64,000 bases of DNA from Bursaphelenchus xylophilus (taxonomy: Eukaryota; Nematoda; Chromadorea; Rhabditida; Aphelenchoididae). The DNA is taken from assembly GCA_904066235.2 (NCBI GenBank), contig CAJFCV020000005.1, positions 5,699,501 to 5,763,500 of the forward strand, written 5' to 3'. How positions within the stretch are numbered: position 1 is the first letter of the stretch; each line of letters starts with the position of its first letter. The translations under genes and the position numbers were made by a program. Positions 60,194 to 64,000 of the stretch are shown in pieces. The notes beneath the pieces are model-generated. The model saw only the letters and a list, made by a program, of their open reading frames with translations, was not told where the DNA came from and did no database searches.

Positions 60194-61695
60194 TCTATCT
60201 CCGAACATGAATACGATCGAGTTTCATTGTTGTTTTTTTGATTTTATTTTATGAAGTTTCTCCCCTCGAGACAAGAGATATCTTCGAGGCCTGATGTTTA
60301 GCGCGGACACTTCTCGTTGTCTAATGAGTGACCTCGGCCTGTTTTTTTTACTCTCCTATATATTTATTGTGTACTTTTGGTCCTCTTCCTGTTCTCTTAC
60401 TTCGAATTCCTTCCGAGTGAGTAAAGTGACTCTCGAGCCGGGTTTTGTCCGATCGTCGCGGACCTTGGCTCATATTTGAGTATTTTCACTTTTTGGATTC
60501 GTTCCCTTTTTTGTGGGTCCGCGATTGAACCGGGCAGGCACAAGCAAGCGGAGTCGAGAATGGCGTCCTGGCGCCTTTTCCCACCTCCATCTTTGCCCAG
60601 CCCATTCGAACCTGTCCAGGTGGCAAGCAGGTCCGATCTGGCCTGCGCGACTTTCCTTAACCCCGAAATAATTTAATTTTATTCGGGTTGGTCCGTGTTT
60701 CGGATAGAGTCGGTTACATTTCAAGGTTGTTGGATCAAGAAATGTCGTCTTACTAAGCGGAAAACATCACGACTTCTTCCCAACCTGAACCCCAGGGCTA
60801 ATACCTTCAGTTTTCAATTGATTTACTACCCCATAACCGTATCACCGGCTAAACGACGATACCCCAGACATTTGTCTTGTGTTTTTACACCTCATGTTCC
60901 ATGCGTTTCGTCGTTTGGATACCGGAATGCGCGGGAGATGAAAGGTTAATGACAAGGTGTTCGCTTCTCTTGGATTTTGAATAAAGCATCCTCCTACCCT
61001 TCTAATGATGGCGATCAAGGTCTTTCGTCTTCCCGGGCCTGGATTCCTCTGAATTACTTTTTTTTCAGCCTTCCCCTTCCTCGATTAATTTGAATTGTTT
61101 TTTGATTCGAATTCCTAATCCCTTTTATCACTTCTTCCACTTCTTGTTATGGTAATCCTTTAATTAAGAACAGCGTTAATTAAGCTCGCAAAATTTATTT
61201 CTTCAAATCACCGTGATCACAAAGAGGGATTAATCACCCATCGCAATGTATTATGAAGATACCCAAGGTTTGTGTCGAATTGTTTTAGATTTTTCGAGCG
61301 TTCTTCTAGCTCTTTATCCGTGAATTTTCATTTCTGATTATGGTCATTAGTTTTATTTACGAAACTTGTTGGTTTCTTGGTTGATAATATCGAAGTATTT
61401 GCTTTAATTTGTAACATTTGATGTTTGTTTCTTGAACTGATAAAGTATTCGTTATCCGGGACTATAGCGGACAAAAAAATAATCGGGAAGAACTTTTCCT
61501 GAAGAGTCGCGTGGAGAACAAAGGGGAAAGGCTTAACTCTCGATGCGTGAATTGCGTGAGCTTTCGCCGGTCGAGAGGGACCGACAGGCCCTTGTTCAAG
61601 AAATCCGGGCCCGGTCACTCTCTCCCCTCTACTGTATTGATTACAGGCTTAATCTGTGTTCCCGTTCATGCTCGGCCTCATGTTCCACGGTGCCC
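60194..61695. other. intergenic, no gene supported
   Basis: About 1.5 kb. Open frames at 60294-61618 lack domain features. An upstream in-frame ATG at 61543 could extend the next gene by 51 residues, but its sequence is Arg/Ser/Cys-rich and unlike the family. Confidence 0.4.
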
Positions 61696-63148
61696 ATGAA
61701 TGAAGACCAGTTTTGGTGCAGCGCTTTGGGTCGATGGATCCGGTAAGTGCTCTTCTAAGTGCAACAGGTCATTTTGTTTGTATTTGGAGCTCTTTTGTTT
61801 GGAATTCTTAAACCTCTTACTAAACTTACGCAATGTTTTGTTGCAAATGATGACTTCAAATGTTTACTTTTTGCATTGCTTTTAGCGTTCAGAAAACAAT
61901 TAGATTTTTACTATAATCCGGCTTAAGCCGTTAATTTCACCGCTGGGTTAACATTACTTACCGTATTTATTCAGTTTATGTATATCTTCTCCGAATCCGG
62001 TGATCTTAGAGCCGAAATGGCGATGCCCTCAGGATATTGGGCGCCCTCTGCGATACGATGAGATCTGCGATGGATACCTGTTGAACGCCTTGCTCGAGTT
62101 AATGTAAGGTTTTTTCTTTGAACATTTATTTACAATTTGATATTCATCATTTTCAGTTACCCCGAATGTACATTCTACGAATTTATCAAATATAAAGATC
62201 GTTCCCACAGCAAATCATATCGGTTATCCCTTCTCCAGTCCTTTCTCTTTAACCTGGTCCAATTCTTCAAAGTAAGGGATATGACCTTTAATATAATGGA
62301 ATTTTTATTTTGTAAAGAAGAGGATAAAATGTAGGCTTCTGACTAATGTAGTATTCCTTTCAGCGCCACGAGAAGATTCCCTTGACCCTGCCGGATATCA
62401 TAAACGTATCTCAGAATTCTAGTCCAGGTCAGTTAAATTCCCGATTTTGAATGCTGCAGGGGTTGTAAAGTCAACTCGGGAAGCATTTATTACTCTGTTA
62501 CGAGGCGATCTGCAGTCTGCCGGGTAGGATATTCGAGGATTAAGTTTATTTACCTGGATCAGTATAGTCCTTCTCATCCTCAACGTTAATATCTTGTTTG
62601 GTATAACCTCGTTTCTTCTTGCCCTAGGGGGATAAAACGAGCATTAATCCAAATCCAATTATTCCGTAACATTACCCATCATTCAGCCAAAGGTCGACAC
62701 TTAGTTTCATAATTTCAGCGAAATATTTACGACCCGTAAGCGTCGTATGTTAATTCGTTTAAAGAAAATTCTTTCGGGATCTCCTGCGTGCCAATTTGCT
62801 GGAAGGGCACAAAATCTGTTATTATGGCGGAGAGGGGAAAGGGAGGGGGCAAGGTCAGATTGCGGGATTTGAAAGAGCGGAGAGGTCAGCTGCGACTCTG
62901 ATTTGAATAAAATACCGGTGCATTAGACAAGACATCCCGTTTGTTCGGAAGTATTCGAAAAGTGGACGTCTGAATTGAAAAGTGGACCCAGGTGGGGTGA
63001 AAGGGAGGGGAGGGAGGCTGAACCCGTCAGATCCGGCCTCTTGTCAGCACTTGATTCGGCTCTCAGCGCGGATGGATTTGATATTGATACGAGGATTAAA
63101 GAGCTCTCAAATTATGTTTTTACGAAATGGGAGATCAGTTTACAGGAA
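61696..63148 (+). CDS. HOOK-domain protein (Girdin/CCDC88-like), 5' part only
   Basis: Exons 61696-61742, 61975-62103, 62157-62271, 62364-62427, 62460-about 62522 and probably 63067-63148 join in matching phases. The product begins MNEDQFWCSALGRWIR and continues YDEICDGYLLNALLELIYPE, SYRLSLLQSFLFNLVQFFK, KIPLTLPDIINVSQN, then a helical block (STREAFITLLRGDL) and GFDIDTRIKELSNYV. The order matches the N-terminal HOOK domain of Girdin/Daple/HOOK proteins (small calponin-like fold that links dynein, microtubules or actin), including the DG-L-L and F-L-N-L pattern. C. elegans grdn-1 is the probable orthologue. The long coiled coil expected after it is not in the window, so the gene continues to the right. 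Exon 6 is tentative. Confidence 0.6.
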
Positions 63149-64000
63149 GTGCTCGGCAAGGAGCTGATCTCTGTTTGTCTACTCCTTATGTTGATTGGTT
63201 GTTTCACACAAATGTCATCATTTTCTCCAGGTTTCCTTTTTTGGCGGCATATTGTGTTTGCAGATTCCTCATGCATGTCTATGAATCAGAATCCAATAGA
63301 AGAGATGGATATGCTCATTTCTGATACATTCTGGCGCGCAATCTCCTTAGGCCAGTTTATGAGTGCGATGCCATGCCTTTTAATGCCCGCCCATTAAGAA
63401 TACTCAGCTTATCGGAGGCCATTTACTCTTTACAGGGCCCAAGAATCTCTGTTTTGCTTCCAGCCGGCTTTTAACGGGATTGCATCAGCGGATCTTCCCC
63501 CTCTCCCGCTGCTTTCTTACAATTACTTTGGAGGTATTACGGCGGCTTTTCCTTATTTGTAATTCTTTTGGCGTCACGAGCGTCTGATTGCGTGTTGCGT
63601 TTACGAGTCCATCCGATCCGGGAGCGGTCCCTTTCGCTAGCCGAGCGAATCCATAAAACTTTCTCGTCGGACGGGATTATTGTGAGTTTCGTAAGAAGGT
63701 TCGGGGCGGAATCAGAACGAATTGCATCTTCCGGAGACCGGTTCGGCTTCGAACACGTCCAAATTTTATGAGTTTCTCCGATGAAAGGGAACATCCATCC
63801 ATCCCGGGTGATCGCTCCATTGCTCTCCTTATGCTCACAATGGGCTTTTCCTGGGGAACCGTTTGATCGAAATTTACAATTACAGGATTGGTTGCGTTTT
63901 ATGGGCCTTTCTTTGGCGTGAGCAAACATCCGGTCGACGTGAGAATCCTTTCCTGATCTTGGGATACCGTAGTTTTTGATGGATTGTTTTTTTGAATCAC
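63149..64000. other. right edge, no exon recognised
   Basis: Probably intron of the HOOK-domain gene or intergenic. The reverse open frame at 63537-63929 is Arg/Lys-rich and overlaps a forward frame. Neither shows domain features. Confidence 0.35.

Overview
The window looks like an intron-rich nematode genome, most likely chromadorean but not Caenorhabditis itself. Three kinds of evidence support this. (1) Nematode-restricted families: a DB-module protein, a ground-like-domain protein, a SPE-42/SPE-49-like DC-STAMP protein and a nematode-type globin. (2) A cofilin gene whose first exon carries only the ATG, as in unc-60. (3) Many introns of about 33-50 nt with TTTCAG/TTTTAG acceptors, several of these lying directly upstream of start codons as expected for spliced-leader trans-splicing. 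Gene models were assembled by hand from reading frames, splice consensus and phase agreement. No rRNA, tRNA, CRISPR array or prokaryotic feature was seen.

Layout. 1-6100: the tail of a possible gene, a secreted Kunitz gene (-), then about 4.5 kb of fold-back repeats. 6143-9801: AKT kinase (+). 10276-11880: SNAP-25/ric-4 (-) with two alternative first exons. 13151-14115: secreted DB-module protein (-). 14331-17691: DC-STAMP/SPE-42-like fertilisation protein (-). 17999-21778: ground-like secreted protein with a Ser/Pro-rich spacer (+). 23204-24152: small membrane-anchored acidic protein (+). 24403-25365: NNMT-type methyltransferase (-). 26433-29256: INCENP (-) with a fold-back in an intron. 30377-31351: DUF3050/heme-oxygenase-like protein (+). 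32137-32806: cofilin unc-60 (+). 33357-35027: calmodulin-like (+). 36651-38095: eIF5 (+). 38383-39012: small secreted protein (+). 39064-40236: globin (-). 40540-42715: acetyl-CoA hydrolase/CoA-transferase (-). 43215-46003: two tandem lysocardiolipin-type acyltransferases (-). 46480-48084: paxillin (-). 49071-54381: EDEM2 then mitochondrial aspartyl-tRNA synthetase (+), 167 bp apart and probably an operon. 54417-57177: two unrecognised genes (-). 57455-60193: PRPF39 (+). 61696 onward: 5' part of a HOOK-domain (Girdin/CCDC88-like) gene (+), apparently continuing beyond the window.

The genes are mostly conserved housekeeping, signalling and cytoskeletal genes, with no single pathway uniting them. 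The most unusual content is a set of large palindromic (fold-back) elements at 2240-2895, 3146-5091, 18560-18780 (partial), 26933-27929 and 54636-55453. Several share sub-modules: a 60-bp unit with a TTTTCGCTTCGGGA core and a GTACTATATAG-type module. Two smaller TA-flanked MITE-like elements lie at 21876-22049 and 49323-49520. Two of the large palindromes sit inside introns of active-looking genes (INCENP and the RING/FYVE-like zinc-finger gene). Other points of interest are a Kunitz domain that has lost both cysteines of one disulfide, a DUF3050 gene in an animal, an EDEM2 with a roughly 400-residue C-terminal extension, and two GC-AG introns.
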